From Bacteroidales bacterium (GTDB taxonomy: Bacteria > Bacteroidota > Bacteroidia > Bacteroidales > JAGOPY01): a DNA stretch of 64,000 bases. The position numbers were made by a program, and so were the translations under genes. Below are positions 1 through 9,875 of the stretch, piece by piece (position 1 is the stretch's first letter; every line of letters begins with the position of its first letter). The stretch is from NCBI GenBank assembly GCA_023229505.1, contig JALNZD010000011.1, positions 27,457 to 91,456 of the forward strand, in the 5' to 3' direction. Under the pieces are notes generated by a model. That model saw nothing but the letters and a program-made list of their open reading frames with translations. It had not been told where the DNA came from and made no database searches.

Positions 1-1539
1 CGCCAGGATTCCCATGAAACTGTATATCCAATATGCAAATCCATGGTGGAAGTGATAGGTTAACCAGCTGTTGTCGTTTAATACAGGGAAGGTCCAGGAA
101 ACAAGCAGATTTGCAATCCACTGGGCCGCAACTGCAAGCGCCATTGCTCCCCGGATTGAGTTCGGAAATATTTCAGAGAGCAGGACCCAGGTCACAGGCC
201 CCCATGACATGGCAAATCCGGCTATATACATCAACATGAAGATTAATGCCGTAATACCTGAAGTCTGCGTATAGAAAACCATTCCAAGTGCAAACATCGA
301 CAATGCCATAGCTATCGCACCAATGATCATTAGGATCTTCCGGCCGAAGCGATCGACGGTGACAATGGCAACTACTGTGAACAATAAGTTAATGGTTCCT
401 ACAATAATGGTTTGCAATAAGGCGGAATCGGTCCCTTCACCAAGCGTCCTGAAGATCTCGGGCGCGTAATACAAAACAACATTGATACCGACAAACTGTT
501 GAAAAACGGAAAGCATTATGCCAATAATTATGACTGCCCAACCAAAATGAAGCCAAGATCTTGACTGGGTTTTAAAAGAATCCTTTATAGAATCAAGAAT
601 ACCGGCGACCTCGTGAGCACCATTGATTTTCTTAAGGACTGCAGCCGCTTTTTCTTCTTTGTTGATCATAACTAAGTACCTTGGTGTTTCCGGGACAAAT
701 AACAAGGCCAGGAGAAAGATTACGATCGGGACAAGTTCCGATGCAAACATCCAGCGCCAGCCAATTGTATCTATCCATTCCTGCGGCTTACCCAAAGCAA
801 TAAAATAATTTACAAAATAAATAACCAGCATTCCGAAAATGATGGCAAACTGGTTCCATGACACGAGCTTGCCCCTCATTCGTGCAGGTGAGATCTCGGC
901 AATATACATCGGAGCCAGCATCGAAGCAAGTCCTACACCAATGCCACCAATAATACGATAAATGATGAATGAAATTATATCCTGGGTACCAAAAACATTT
1001 AACCGCTCAGGTAAAGCTGATCCAATAGCTGATATGGCAAAAAGGAATGCGGCCAGCAGCATACCTTTTTTTCTTCCCAGGGTTGTACTGACCCTGCCTG
1101 CCAGTGCTCCGCCAATGATACATCCGACCAGCGCACTTGATACTGTGAATCCTTTGATGGAGTTAATCATTGTCTCATCAATCGTCACCGGCCGGGCGTA
1201 ATAAAGAACAGCAGTCAAAATGATGATCGACATGAAAATCGCAGCAATCCATATCGCTTTTTTTCGCTTGTACATCCTGAACAACAAGCTGGAAAGGATC
1301 AGGGAAATCGATAACAATACCAGGATGATCAACATTCGGTATTGAACTACAATCTGGTCAGCCTGGTAAGAGTTATCAGACAGGCCATCCAGGAAGAATG
1401 CCTGAAGTGACTTGACAGTTCCTGATATGACTGCTGTATCGTAACCGAAAAGCAGGCCGCCCAGTGTGGCGGTGAAAGTGATGGCAGCAACATACCACTT
1501 ACTGCCCTGATTTTCATCTGTCAATTTACTACTCATCAT
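1..1539 (-). CDS. xylE: Xylose/H+ symporter (MFS sugar porter), 3' end cut by window edge
   Basis: Inner-membrane major facilitator protein of the sugar porter family; the family imports pentoses or hexoses with protons. Translating the minus strand from the tandem ATGs at 1534-1539 gives an open frame of about 513 codons that runs off the left edge. It starts MMSSKLTDENQG and shows family motifs: an early LGGLLFGYDTAVISG helix, a GRKKG loop between helices, PETPRYL at the end of the N-half and DRFGRK in the C-half, among many hydrophobic segments. The start lies 10 nt after the xylA stop, so it is probably the third gene of a xylBAE operon. Assignment to xylose rather than another sugar rests mainly on the neighbours. 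The last residues lie outside the window. Confidence 0.9.
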   Translation of the reverse strand, partial: MMSSKLTDENQGSKWYVAAITFTATLGGLLFGYDTAVISGTVKSLQAFFLDGLSDNSYQADQIVVQYRMLIILVLLSISLILSSLLFRMYKRKKAIWIAAIFMSIIILTAVLYYARPVTIDETMINSIKGFTVSSALVGCIIGGALAGRVSTTLGRKKGMLLAAFLFAISAIGSALPERLNVFGTQDIISFIIYRIIGGIGVGLASMLAPMYIAEISPARMRGKLVSWNQFAIIFGMLVIYFVNYFIALGKPQEWIDTIGWRWMFASELVPIVIFLLALLFVPETPRYLVMINKEEKAAAVLKKINGAHEVAGILDSIKDSFKTQSRSWLHFGWAVIIIGIMLSVFQQFVGINVVLYYAPEIFRTLGEGTDSALLQTIIVGTINLLFTVVAIVTVDRFGRKILMIIGAIAMALSMFALGMVFYTQTSGITALIFMLMYIAGFAMSWGPVTWVLLSEIFPNSIRGAMALAVAAQWIANLLVSWTFPVLNDNSWLTYHFHHGFAYWIYSFMGILA

Positions 1540-1548
1540 TTATATTAC

Positions 1549-2862
1549 TTAAACATAAAGGTTTATAATCGCTTCCATAAGTTCCTGTTTACCACTCTTT
1601 AATTTGATTACGCCTTGATTTATAGCGAACTCTCTTAAGCCTTCCAGAGTCAGGTTTCCATCTTCAAATTCTTTTCCTTTGCCATTGTCAAAGGAGGAGT
1701 ACCTGTGCTCTTTAAGTTTTTTATAGTCAGAATTTGACAGGATGCCCGAGGCAGCGATTAAGGCGCGGGCAAAAGCATCCATACCAGCAATGTGCGCGAT
1801 AAACAAATCCTCTTTATCTGTTGAATTCCTTCGGGTTTTAGCATCAAAATTGATTCCACCCTTTCCCAGGCCACCGGCTTCAAGTATTACCAGCATTGCT
1901 TCAACGAGCTCATAAATATTAATGGGGAACTGGTCGGTATCCCAACCATTCTGGTAATCACCCCTGTTTGCATCAATAGAGCCCAGCAGGTTCGCGTTTG
2001 CCGCTACCTGTAACTCATGCTGAAATGTATGACCGGCAAGGATCGCATGGTTCACCTCAAGATTCAGTCTGAAGTCAGAGTCCAGGCCATACTCCCTTAG
2101 AAAGCCTATAACCGTTGCTGCATCAAAATCGTATTGGTGTTTGGAAGGTTCGGCTGGTTTGGGCTCGATAAGAAATGTACCTTTAAAACCATTTCTTCGC
2201 CCGTAATCACGAGCCATCTCCAGGAATTTTGCCAAATGATCCAATTCCTTTTTCATATCGGTATTTAGCAGGGAAAGATAACCTTCGCGGCCACCCCAGA
2301 AGACATAATTAGTCCCGCCCAGTTCTATCGTCGCATCTATGGCATTCTTAACCTGAACTGCAGCTTGTGCAACCACATTAAAATCGGGGTTAGTGGCTGC
2401 ACCGTTCATATAGCGTGGATGAGAAAAAAGATTGGCTGTGCCCCATAATAATCGTTTTCCAGTCTCCGCCTGCTTGTTTTTCGCGTATTTAACAATAGAC
2501 TGTAACAATTTTTCTGATTCAAGGATTGTTTCAGCTTCATCGACAAGGTCAAAATCATGAAAACAATAATAATCTATTCCTGATTTTACCAGGAATTCAA
2601 ATGCCGCATCCATCCTGGCTTTTGCCCTATCCAGAGGATCTGATATGTCATCCCAGATATAATTTATAGTCCTCTTTCCGAATGGATCTTCGCCGGTTCC
2701 GCGGAAGCTATGCCAATAAGCCATGGCAAACCTGAGGTGTTCTTTCATAGGTTTGCCGTCGACCATGCGATCTGGATCAAAGTAATGAAATGCCAGGGGA
2801 TTTTTAGAAGATTGCCCTTCAAACTTGATTTTGCTGATATCTTTAAAGTATTCTTTTTGCAT
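1549..2862 (-). CDS. xylA: Xylose isomerase
   Basis: Cytoplasmic metal-dependent isomerase converting D-xylose to D-xylulose. From the ATG at 2862 it is 437 aa, the usual length for this enzyme. Visible family features are the opening KIKFEGQSSKNPLAFHYFD, the HDFDLVDEAET segment with the catalytic His/Asp, the metal-binding EPKPAEPSKHQYDFD, GHTFQHE and GSIDANRGD. A longer frame begins at a GTG at 2898, but that would overlap the end of xylB by 17 nt and add 12 residues not typical of the family, so 2862 is preferred (19 nt after xylB). It sits between xylB and xylE on one strand and is probably co-transcribed from the promoter near 4465-4493. No lesion is seen. Confidence 0.96.
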   Translation of the reverse strand: MQKEYFKDISKIKFEGQSSKNPLAFHYFDPDRMVDGKPMKEHLRFAMAYWHSFRGTGEDPFGKRTINYIWDDISDPLDRAKARMDAAFEFLVKSGIDYYCFHDFDLVDEAETILESEKLLQSIVKYAKNKQAETGKRLLWGTANLFSHPRYMNGAATNPDFNVVAQAAVQVKNAIDATIELGGTNYVFWGGREGYLSLLNTDMKKELDHLAKFLEMARDYGRRNGFKGTFLIEPKPAEPSKHQYDFDAATVIGFLREYGLDSDFRLNLEVNHAILAGHTFQHELQVAANANLLGSIDANRGDYQNGWDTDQFPINIYELVEAMLVILEAGGLGKGGINFDAKTRRNSTDKEDLFIAHIAGMDAFARALIAASGILSNSDYKKLKEHRYSSFDNGKGKEFEDGNLTLEGLREFAINQGVIKLKSGKQELMEAIINLYV

Positions 2863-2881
2863 TTTAAGGGATTTTGTCGAT

Positions 2882-4378
2882 TTATATATAATATTCACTC
2901 CTGATAAGATTCATGAGAATATCTTTCCAATTATGATAAGCTTCAATGAGTAGTATATTCTTCTGTGGCTTCACTACTTCAAGAATTTCCAGATTGCGAA
3001 AGGCTTCCCGTGCATTGCTATAATAACCAGTTCCAAGGCCTGCGCCACGGGCTGCGCCTTCAGCACCATTAGTTTTGTACAACTCAATTCTTGCTCCGGA
3101 GATATCCGCCAGTGATTGCCTGAAAACTTTGCTCAGAAACATATTGGCCTTCCCGGCCCGGATAACTTTTTTATCAAGACCCATGCCGGCCATGATCTCC
3201 ATTCCGTAAAACATGGCGAAAACGATACCTTCCTGCATAGCCCTAAACATATGACCCCTGTGGTGAATATTTATATTGAGTCTGAAGATGGAAGCCCCGA
3301 TATTTTTATTCTGCAAAATTCTTTCAGCCCCGTTTCCAAAAGGAAATACCCTAAGTCCTTCTGCACCGGCCGGTACATTTGAGGCAATTTCATTCATTTC
3401 CTCATAGTTTAAGCTATTGCCGGTAAGTTGATGTTTTGCCCAGGCATTCAGTATACCAGTTGAATTAAGACATATTAGTACACCATAACGAGGATTTTCT
3501 GAAGTATGGTTGACATGGAGGAATGTGTTCACTCTTGATAAAGGGTCATAACACTTATTTCCCGTCACTCCATAAACCACTCCGGAGGTACCCGCTGTAG
3601 CTGCAATCTCTCCCGGTTCCAGTATGTTTAAAGAGAAAGCATTGTTGGATTGGTCCCCGGCCCGGTAAGCAACCGGTATTCCTTTTTTTAATCCGAGTTC
3701 TCTGGCAATTTCCTCAGTCAATCGCCCTTGATCTGAAAACGTATCTACTTGTTCCGGGATCATCAACTTACTTATATCATAATAATGAAGTAATTTGTCG
3801 GAAAGTTTATTTTCCTCGAAATCCCAGAAGATACCTTCTGACAGGCCGGATGAAGTTGTGTATATCTCACCGGTCAGGCGATAAGCAATATAATCGCCGG
3901 GGAGCATGATCTTATTTATCCGCTCGTAATTTTCCGGTTCATAAAGTTGCACCCATCGCAGCTTGGAAGCCGTAAAGTTACCCGGTGAATTCAGTAAATG
4001 TGAAAGGCAATATTCCTCGCCGAGATCCCGGAAAGCTTTGTCACCAATACCGGTCGCTCTGCTATCGCACCAGATAATTGAATTTCTGACAAGCCTGCCT
4101 GATTTATCTAAAGCAACCAAGCCGTGCATTTGGTAAGTTATCCCTATGGCCCCGACACTATGTAAATTGCCTGAATAACCTTCTTTGAGCAAAAGTATTG
4201 CCTTTTTTAAATTGATCATCCAGACTTCAGGATCTTGTTCGGCCCAATCCTTATTTTTGGATATGATCTGCATTTCGTCAGGAGGGTAAGAGGCAGTTGC
4301 CATTGATATACCTTGGTCGGCATCAAATAAGCTCACTTTTATCGAAGAACTGCCAATATCAATTCCAAGAAACAACAT
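2882..4378 (-). CDS. xylB: Xylulokinase (FGGY kinase)
   Basis: Phosphorylates D-xylulose to xylulose 5-phosphate, which enters the pentose phosphate pathway. The 498-aa product has the FGGY/actin-like N-terminus LGIDIGSSSIKVSLFDADQG, then DWAEQDPEVW, IIWCDSRA and the substrate-site AYRAGDQSNNAFS with a conserved Asp. Near the C-terminus GAEGAARGAGLGTGYY matches the nucleotide-binding region. Length fits the family (about 490-500). It is the first gene of the leftward xylose operon and is followed at 19 nt by xylA. Other FGGY kinases (gluconate, fuculose) look similar; the adjacent isomerase makes xylulose the best substrate. Confidence 0.95.
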   Translation of the reverse strand: MLFLGIDIGSSSIKVSLFDADQGISMATASYPPDEMQIISKNKDWAEQDPEVWMINLKKAILLLKEGYSGNLHSVGAIGITYQMHGLVALDKSGRLVRNSIIWCDSRATGIGDKAFRDLGEEYCLSHLLNSPGNFTASKLRWVQLYEPENYERINKIMLPGDYIAYRLTGEIYTTSSGLSEGIFWDFEENKLSDKLLHYYDISKLMIPEQVDTFSDQGRLTEEIARELGLKKGIPVAYRAGDQSNNAFSLNILEPGEIAATAGTSGVVYGVTGNKCYDPLSRVNTFLHVNHTSENPRYGVLICLNSTGILNAWAKHQLTGNSLNYEEMNEIASNVPAGAEGLRVFPFGNGAERILQNKNIGASIFRLNINIHHRGHMFRAMQEGIVFAMFYGMEIMAGMGLDKKVIRAGKANMFLSKVFRQSLADISGARIELYKTNGAEGAARGAGLGTGYYSNAREAFRNLEILEVVKPQKNILLIEAYHNWKDILMNLIRSEYYI

Positions 4379-4464
4379 ACTAACATGATGGATTTATTAA
4401 CAAAGAAAAGTGAATAAGGCAATTTTATGCTGGATAATTAGGACAAAATATATAATTATTATGG

Positions 4465-4493
4465 CAAATATAAATTGTATATCTTCAGCCAAA
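4465..4493 (-). promoter_or_regulatory. Putative promoter of xylBAE
   Basis: Read on the minus strand, TTTG (4490-4493) and TATATTTG (4465-4472) are separated by 17 nt. This matches the Bacteroidota -33 TTTG / -7 TAnnTTTG pattern. Transcription would start near 4457, giving a leader of about 80 nt before xylB. Sequence match only. Confidence 0.55.
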
Positions 4494-4536
4494 AGTGGAC
4501 AAATTTAAGAGTAAATTTAGGGTGGGAAAATTCACC

Positions 4537-4566
4537 TTGAAATAAGAAAACAGATAGCTATCTTTT
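4537..4566 (+). promoter_or_regulatory. Putative promoter and operator of the GH31 gene
   Basis: TTG at 4537-4539 and TATCTTTT at 4559-4566 are 19 nt apart, close to the Bacteroidota promoter pattern. A perfect 12-bp palindrome, AGATAGCTATCT (4552-4563), overlaps the -7 box, and the flanks extend as AAAA/TTTT. A dimeric repressor or activator bound here could control the gene; no regulator gene lies nearby in the window. Inference from sequence only. Confidence 0.4.
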
Positions 4567-4600
4567 CAAAGAAAATAAAGTACTAATACGAATAGAAAAT

Positions 4601-7459
4601 ATGAAAAAGCGTTTCCTGCACATCAGCCAGATAACCAGCCTGTTATTCGTGGCATTAATGGTTTCATGTAACCATGCACAGTATAAAACAACTCCTGATG
4701 GGCTCATTGTGTATGTGAAGCACCAGGGAGAGAAAATCGATCATGCTGTTCGTTTACAGGTAATTACGAACAACATTATCCATGTTTCCTCATTACCTGG
4801 TGAATTATTTAAAGATATGAAAAGCCTGATCGTACTGGATTCTCTTCCGTCACGACCGGAATTTACCGTCAGCGAAGAAGGGGAATCCGTGATACTGAAA
4901 ACTGCGTTGATTCGGGCACAGATAATGATGAATACAGGCGAGGTCATATTTATGGATCCCCAGGGCAATGTTATCCTTGCTGAAAAATCAGGCGGAGGTA
5001 AAGACTTCGAAACAATTACACTTGACCAAAAAGAGTACCTTTCTATAATACAGCGATTTGAAACACGAGAGGATGAGGCCCTTTACGGATTGGGTGCAAA
5101 TCAGACTTCATACCTGAACCTGAAAGGAAAAGACGCGGACTTGTTTCAATACAACACCCAGGCAGTTGTTCCTTTCCTCATCTCTTCCAGAAATTATGGT
5201 ATACTATGGGATAATTACTCCAGGACCAAATTCGGGGATGTGCGCGAGCTAATGGAATTGTCAGGATTAAAACTTTACGATAAGGATGGTAATGAAGGGG
5301 GTTTGACGGCAGTGTACGCCGACAGAAATGACCTGAAAAAAGTCTTTCTCACTCGCAAGGAAAAGGAAATCAATTACCAGTTCATTCCTGACCTTGTAAA
5401 ATTTCCTGAAGGCTTTAATCTCGGGGAAGGAGCTGTTTCATGGGAAGGAGCCATCGAGTCAAATGAGACAGGCATTCATAAGTTCATGTTTACCTCTGCA
5501 GGCTATGCAAAACTGTGGATTGATGGGATACTGCTGTTTGATCGCTGGCGCCAGTGCTGGAATCCCTCCTCCAACCGGTTTGAATTTCCCATGGAAGCCG
5601 GTAAAAAATATAGCCTGAGAATCGAGTGGATCCCGGACGGCGGCGAATCTTATATCACGTTGAAATATTTGACACCTCTGCCTGCTGAAGAACAAAACAG
5701 GATCACGTTGTTTTCTGAAGCTGCTGATCAGATTGATTATTATTTCATTGCCGGTCAGAATATGGATGAGGTGATCAGCGGCTATCGCACCCTCACCGGT
5801 AAAGCCCCGGTGATGCCCAAATGGGCCATGGGTTTCTGGCAAAGCCGGGAGCGTTATCAAACACAGGACGAGCTCCTGGATGTGATGCGCGAATTCAGAA
5901 AAAGGAATATCCCTATCGATAACATTGTCCTCGACTGGCAGTACTGGCCGATCGACAAGTGGGGCGACCACAATTTTGAGGCTTCCAGGTTCCCTGACCC
6001 TGCAGGAATGATGAAACTGCTGCACGATTCTTTGAACGCACACCTCATGATTTCAGTGTGGGCGAAATATTATAAAGGGACAGAAAATTTCGAAGAAATG
6101 GATAATAAAGGCTGGTTATACAGGCTTAATGTTGAGAAGGACCGGAAAGACTGGCTGGGCTATGTTTCCACGTTCTATGATGCCTACAATACCGATGCTC
6201 AAAAGGCCTTCTGGGACCAGATCAATGCCAAACTGTTCAGTAAAGGCGTTGACGCCTGGTGGCTCGATGCCACCGAGCCCGATATTTGTTCCAACCTGCC
6301 TATGGATGAACGTAAAGCGCTGATGAATCCCACAGCCCTAGGTCCCGCAGCTAAATATTTCAACGCCTTCTCACTAGAGCAATCCAAGGCCGTGTACGAG
6401 GGACAACGTAAAACCGATCCCGGCCAAAGAGTGTATATTCTCACGCGGTCTGCCTTCGCGGGTTTACAACGATATGCAGCGGCCAACTGGAGTGGCGACA
6501 TTGCAGCCCGCTGGCATGACATGGCAGCCCAGATCCCATGTGGGCTGAACTTCTGTATCTCAGGAGTCCCATACTGGACCATGGACATTGGGGGATTCGC
6601 AGTAGAAAACAGGTATATGAATCCAACGGAGAACGACCAGGAAGAATGGCGTGAATTAATGACCCGATGGTACCAGTTCGGCACATTCGTACCCATCTTT
6701 CGCTCACATGGACAATACCCATACCGCGAAATTTTTAATATTGCACCTGAAAACCACCCCGCGTATCAGGCAATGCTATCTTATGATGTGCTGCGTTACC
6801 GGCTGATGCCTTACATCTATTCGCTCGCGGGACAAACCTGGCTGAACGATTACACCATCATCCGCCCTTTGGTCATGGATTTTGGAAGCGATAAAAATGT
6901 CCTCAACATTCTGGACCAATACATGTTTGGCCCAAACCTTCTGATCAATCCTGTTTGCAGGTATAAATCCCGTGAACGTGAGGTTTACCTGCCGTCCGCC
7001 AGTGGGTGGTACGACTTCTATACCGGCCGTTATTACCAGGGTGGACAAACCATAAATGCCCAGGCGCCATTACAATATATCCCAATCTTTGTCAGGGAAG
7101 GTGCAATCTTGCCTGTCGGTCCACATATTCAATATGCAGCTGAAAAACCTGCAGATCCTGTCACCTTTTTTGTTTTCAGTGGTAAAGACGGACAGTTTTT
7201 ACTTTACGAAGATGAAAATATCAATTACAATTATGAAATAGGCGCCTTTGCGACAATTTCATTCAGATATGACGAATCTTCCAAAATCCTGAACATCGGC
7301 AGGCGTGAAGGGAGATTTGACGGTATGCTTGAAAAAAGGACATTTAATGTTGTTGTCGTATCTACAGACAAACCAGAAAAATTAAAATTCGACGGAATAC
7401 CTGACAAAGTAATATCATACGACGGAACGGAACTAAAGATTGATCTTTCTGATCTGTAA
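4601..7459 (+). CDS. GH31 alpha-xylosidase-like glycosidase with PA14 insert, lipoprotein
   Basis: Glycoside hydrolase family 31 enzyme, 952 aa, probably releasing xylose from xyloglucan-type oligosaccharides at the cell envelope. The signal peptide ends in a lipobox (VSC-N), so it is probably a lipoprotein. A PA14 domain is inserted at about residues 230-380 (FMFTSAGYAKLWIDG and LRIEWIPDGG are typical), followed by the catalytic barrel. The nucleophile is expected at D556 in WWLDATEPD and the acid/base at D633 in WSGDIAARW. Size and the PA14 insert match the known Bacteroides xyloglucan-locus GH31 alpha-xylosidase. It is divergent from xylBAE, which fits xylose release. No SusC/SusD pair lies beside it. 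An alpha-glucosidase role cannot be excluded from sequence alone. Confidence 0.9.
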   Translation: MKKRFLHISQITSLLFVALMVSCNHAQYKTTPDGLIVYVKHQGEKIDHAVRLQVITNNIIHVSSLPGELFKDMKSLIVLDSLPSRPEFTVSEEGESVILKTALIRAQIMMNTGEVIFMDPQGNVILAEKSGGGKDFETITLDQKEYLSIIQRFETREDEALYGLGANQTSYLNLKGKDADLFQYNTQAVVPFLISSRNYGILWDNYSRTKFGDVRELMELSGLKLYDKDGNEGGLTAVYADRNDLKKVFLTRKEKEINYQFIPDLVKFPEGFNLGEGAVSWEGAIESNETGIHKFMFTSAGYAKLWIDGILLFDRWRQCWNPSSNRFEFPMEAGKKYSLRIEWIPDGGESYITLKYLTPLPAEEQNRITLFSEAADQIDYYFIAGQNMDEVISGYRTLTGKAPVMPKWAMGFWQSRERYQTQDELLDVMREFRKRNIPIDNIVLDWQYWPIDKWGDHNFEASRFPDPAGMMKLLHDSLNAHLMISVWAKYYKGTENFEEMDNKGWLYRLNVEKDRKDWLGYVSTFYDAYNTDAQKAFWDQINAKLFSKGVDAWWLDATEPDICSNLPMDERKALMNPTALGPAAKYFNAFSLEQSKAVYEGQRKTDPGQRVYILTRSAFAGLQRYAAANWSGDIAARWHDMAAQIPCGLNFCISGVPYWTMDIGGFAVENRYMNPTENDQEEWRELMTRWYQFGTFVPIFRSHGQYPYREIFNIAPENHPAYQAMLSYDVLRYRLMPYIYSLAGQTWLNDYTIIRPLVMDFGSDKNVLNILDQYMFGPNLLINPVCRYKSREREVYLPSASGWYDFYTGRYYQGGQTINAQAPLQYIPIFVREGAILPVGPHIQYAAEKPADPVTFFVFSGKDGQFLLYEDENINYNYEIGAFATISFRYDESSKILNIGRREGRFDGMLEKRTFNVVVVSTDKPEKLKFDGIPDKVISYDGTELKIDLSDL

Positions 7460-7832
7460 ACATTGACTTATCATCTAATAATCATCCATCATGAAAAGGA
7501 TAATTCATATTCAATATTATAGTTCCTTTAGGCTCTTCCATTTACTTCATACGCTGACCAAATTGACCAGTCTGCGTCGATTTAAAATACCAGAGTAACT
7601 TCCCATCTGTCAACAGAATTAGATGGTCGATTTGCTTCAGCGTGGACTTGTAAAATCATCAGCTCTGTCCACTAGTCGGGCAACAATGAAATCTCTATGC
7701 AACAGATAATAAGATGTTTAGAGATTTTTATCTTAGAAATGTTTAAACAAAGTTGAAACATTTTGTATTATTATTGAAAACCCATCTACTTTCCATTTGA
7801 ATAATGGACATCTGAAATCCGATATTTTATAT
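7460..7832. other. Intergenic region, no gene found
   Basis: About 370 bp between the GH31 gene and the convergent gene on the minus strand. All frames are interrupted. The minus strand around 7620-7700 can be read as short, broken peptide, possibly a very old remnant, but nothing can be assigned. No convincing terminator hairpin was seen. Confidence 0.5.
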
Positions 7833-9083
7833 TTATTTCTTCATGCTTTTCGAAAGCTTTTTTATGGCATTTTCGATAGAATTTTCCGGTTCAATGATAT
7901 TGTGTTCACCCCAGAAATCAACATCTGTAAAATCCTGAACTTTTTCGGTAAAAACCATGTTCGACTTGAAAACTTCCTGGTTTGCAAATTTAATGATATT
8001 ATCCTCACGCCTGTCTGTAATGGCCACCTCCGACATCACAGTATAGTAATTTTTGAATAGTCGTTTCTTCCAGTCGCAACGGAATTTCAGATCGACGCGC
8101 ACATAGTTGAGGTAGTATTTGCCGTTTTGTTCTTTATAGGTTACCAGGTAGCTGGTCGAAGTCGGCATAAAGAGCAATCCCATAGGTTTTTTCTGAACAA
8201 AAACGCGCGAAGCCTTGGCTTCATCATTGAGATCGAGGCTGAATTCAGCCCGGGTTATTGCCTTGTTATCCTGCGAGATGTAGAGCTTTCCAAAATAAAG
8301 CGGCTCTTCTTTTACAATATTAGGCGAGAAGGTAATTACCCAGTTCAGTTTATTATCAATATTTACCATCGACCCAAATTCGAACTGGTAATTATCAAGG
8401 TTATCCAAAGCTATGCTGAGGTCGGTATTTTTGACAATATCAAGCAACATCGAAACATTTGGACCACCTTGCAGTTGAACCATAAGGGTATCTGCTTTTT
8501 TCACATTGGTACCCTTGCGGCCTTTGTAAATTTTCACTTGGTCGTCCTGCATACTTGAATAAGGAGCTTTATAAATATCAATAACAGCTTCGCAAATTGA
8601 AAGATAATCGTGGCGCTGCATGATGGACTCACGGTAGAAGCCGGTCATCATGTTAGGTACTTCACTGTAATTCTTTCTGATGTTTCTAAAAGCCATTTCC
8701 ACCATTCCGCGTGCATCTTTCGGCACTATAGGTATCTCTTTTAGCTGGATAGGCTGAATCTCAAGATAGAATGTTTTGTCTTTTCCGACTGCTTCACTTA
8801 TTTTAAACTTTGCTGTTGCATAACTCAGGTGCGATACTTCAAAGTATTCGGCATTGAGCGATGTATTCACTTTTAAAGTGAATTCCCCTTCGGAGTTTGA
8901 TACTGTTCCAATGCTCGTGTTAGGAACAGTAATTGTGGCAAAACTAACTTTTTCATCGGTTTTGGCGTCCTTCAAAAGTCCATTAACAGTAACAAATGTA
9001 TTTTGTGCTAAAGTTATAACATATGTCGTAAAAAGCAGAAATAATATGCTAATACGGATCAGATTCTTATTGAATGTTTTCAT
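7833..9083 (-). CDS. Secreted protein with carboxypeptidase-regulatory-like N-terminal domain
   Basis: About 416 aa from the ATG at 9083, which gives a clean signal peptide (MKTFNKNLIR, a hydrophobic core, then LAQN). Earlier in-frame ATGs at 9098 and 9134 would only add residues before the signal. After cleavage, VNGLLKDAKTDEKVSFATI through GEFTLKV is the CarboxypepD_reg-like beta-sandwich common in exported and outer-membrane Bacteroidota proteins. The remaining 300 residues resemble uncharacterised proteins of this type (GFYRES, beta-rich pattern). No TonB barrel follows. It may act at the outer membrane or periplasm; the substrate is unknown. It is transcribed in the same direction as the small secreted protein upstream, 90 nt after that gene's stop. 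Confidence 0.75.
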   Translation of the reverse strand: MKTFNKNLIRISILFLLFTTYVITLAQNTFVTVNGLLKDAKTDEKVSFATITVPNTSIGTVSNSEGEFTLKVNTSLNAEYFEVSHLSYATAKFKISEAVGKDKTFYLEIQPIQLKEIPIVPKDARGMVEMAFRNIRKNYSEVPNMMTGFYRESIMQRHDYLSICEAVIDIYKAPYSSMQDDQVKIYKGRKGTNVKKADTLMVQLQGGPNVSMLLDIVKNTDLSIALDNLDNYQFEFGSMVNIDNKLNWVITFSPNIVKEEPLYFGKLYISQDNKAITRAEFSLDLNDEAKASRVFVQKKPMGLLFMPTSTSYLVTYKEQNGKYYLNYVRVDLKFRCDWKKRLFKNYYTVMSEVAITDRREDNIIKFANQEVFKSNMVFTEKVQDFTDVDFWGEHNIIEPENSIENAIKKLSKSMKK

Positions 9084-9172
9084 GGCTGTGGATGTCATTT
9101 TAAGTGTTTGAGAGAAGGTCGGGGTGAAATGCACTATGGAAGAATAAATGGTGAATGGAATGAGTTTCTTAA

Positions 9173-9628
9173 TCAGAAAACTGGTTTCATATAAAAGCCT
9201 TTAATGATCTCTTCTAAACCGATGTCCATTTTATCCTTCCTTATTTGTTGCTGCACTTCATAATGATATTGTTCATCCATCAGGCGTTGCTGCTCTCTCA
9301 GGAATTTTAATTCTGATTCAGTATAATCCTCAGGGATTGCAGTTGAATTTCTGCCGCCCTTGAAATTATAATTGCAACCTTTCTCATTATTCTGTATTGA
9401 AATAATTTCATAGTGCAACAGCCCTTGCCCGGAATTGCAAATCGTTGGCAAGATAGTATCAGCCATTGTATGTCTCAGGCTTGCTTTAGGCAGTTTCAGG
9501 ATAAACTCATCATTTTGGAGGGTTGCCTGGGCAATTTCCTCCTGGGAATAGGAGTTAAGATCAATACCTAAAAAAATAGTGATCCACACAAGAACCACCA
9601 AACCGGTAATAGAAACTCTTTTTTTCAT
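9173..9628 (-). CDS. Small secreted hypothetical protein
   Basis: The 151-aa product begins with MKKRVSITG and a hydrophobic segment ending near NSYSQ, a likely signal peptide. The mature part has two cysteines (TICNSGQG and GCNYNF) that could pair, and a charged helical C-terminus (EQQRLMDEQYHYEVQQQIRK). I recognise no family. It precedes the carboxypeptidase-regulatory-like gene on the same strand, so the two may be co-transcribed. Confidence 0.6.
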   Translation of the reverse strand: MKKRVSITGLVVLVWITIFLGIDLNSYSQEEIAQATLQNDEFILKLPKASLRHTMADTILPTICNSGQGLLHYEIISIQNNEKGCNYNFKGGRNSTAIPEDYTESELKFLREQQRLMDEQYHYEVQQQIRKDKMDIGLEEIIKGFYMKPVF

Positions 9629-9875
9629 GACATTTAAGTTAAAACAAAGTTATGCCACGAATAGGGAAATTAAGACTTGATTTTCAGCTACAAAGATAGT
9701 GATTTTTTGAGGAGAAAGCAAGGGGAAAGGCAAATAATTATAAGGGATAAATTTGCCCTAAAGTGCGAAAAAATGCCTCAGACATGTAAAATTTACAATT
9801 TCATAGATGGGAGAACCATGTAACCCATAAACTTTCCATCCTTATCATATTTATCGAATCCAGGAAGGTGATGTG

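Noticed and set aside
1..1201. Rightward ORFs at the left edge (33-239, 623-808, 962-1201)
   Set aside because: They lie antisense to the continuous xylE frame and have no features of real proteins.
5459..6722. Leftward ORFs of 165-194 aa inside the GH31 gene
   Set aside because: Antisense shadows of a strongly coding, motif-rich frame.
7460..7832. Transposase remnant on the minus strand
   Set aside because: Some codons look like a transposase tail but all frames are broken and no terminal repeat is visible.
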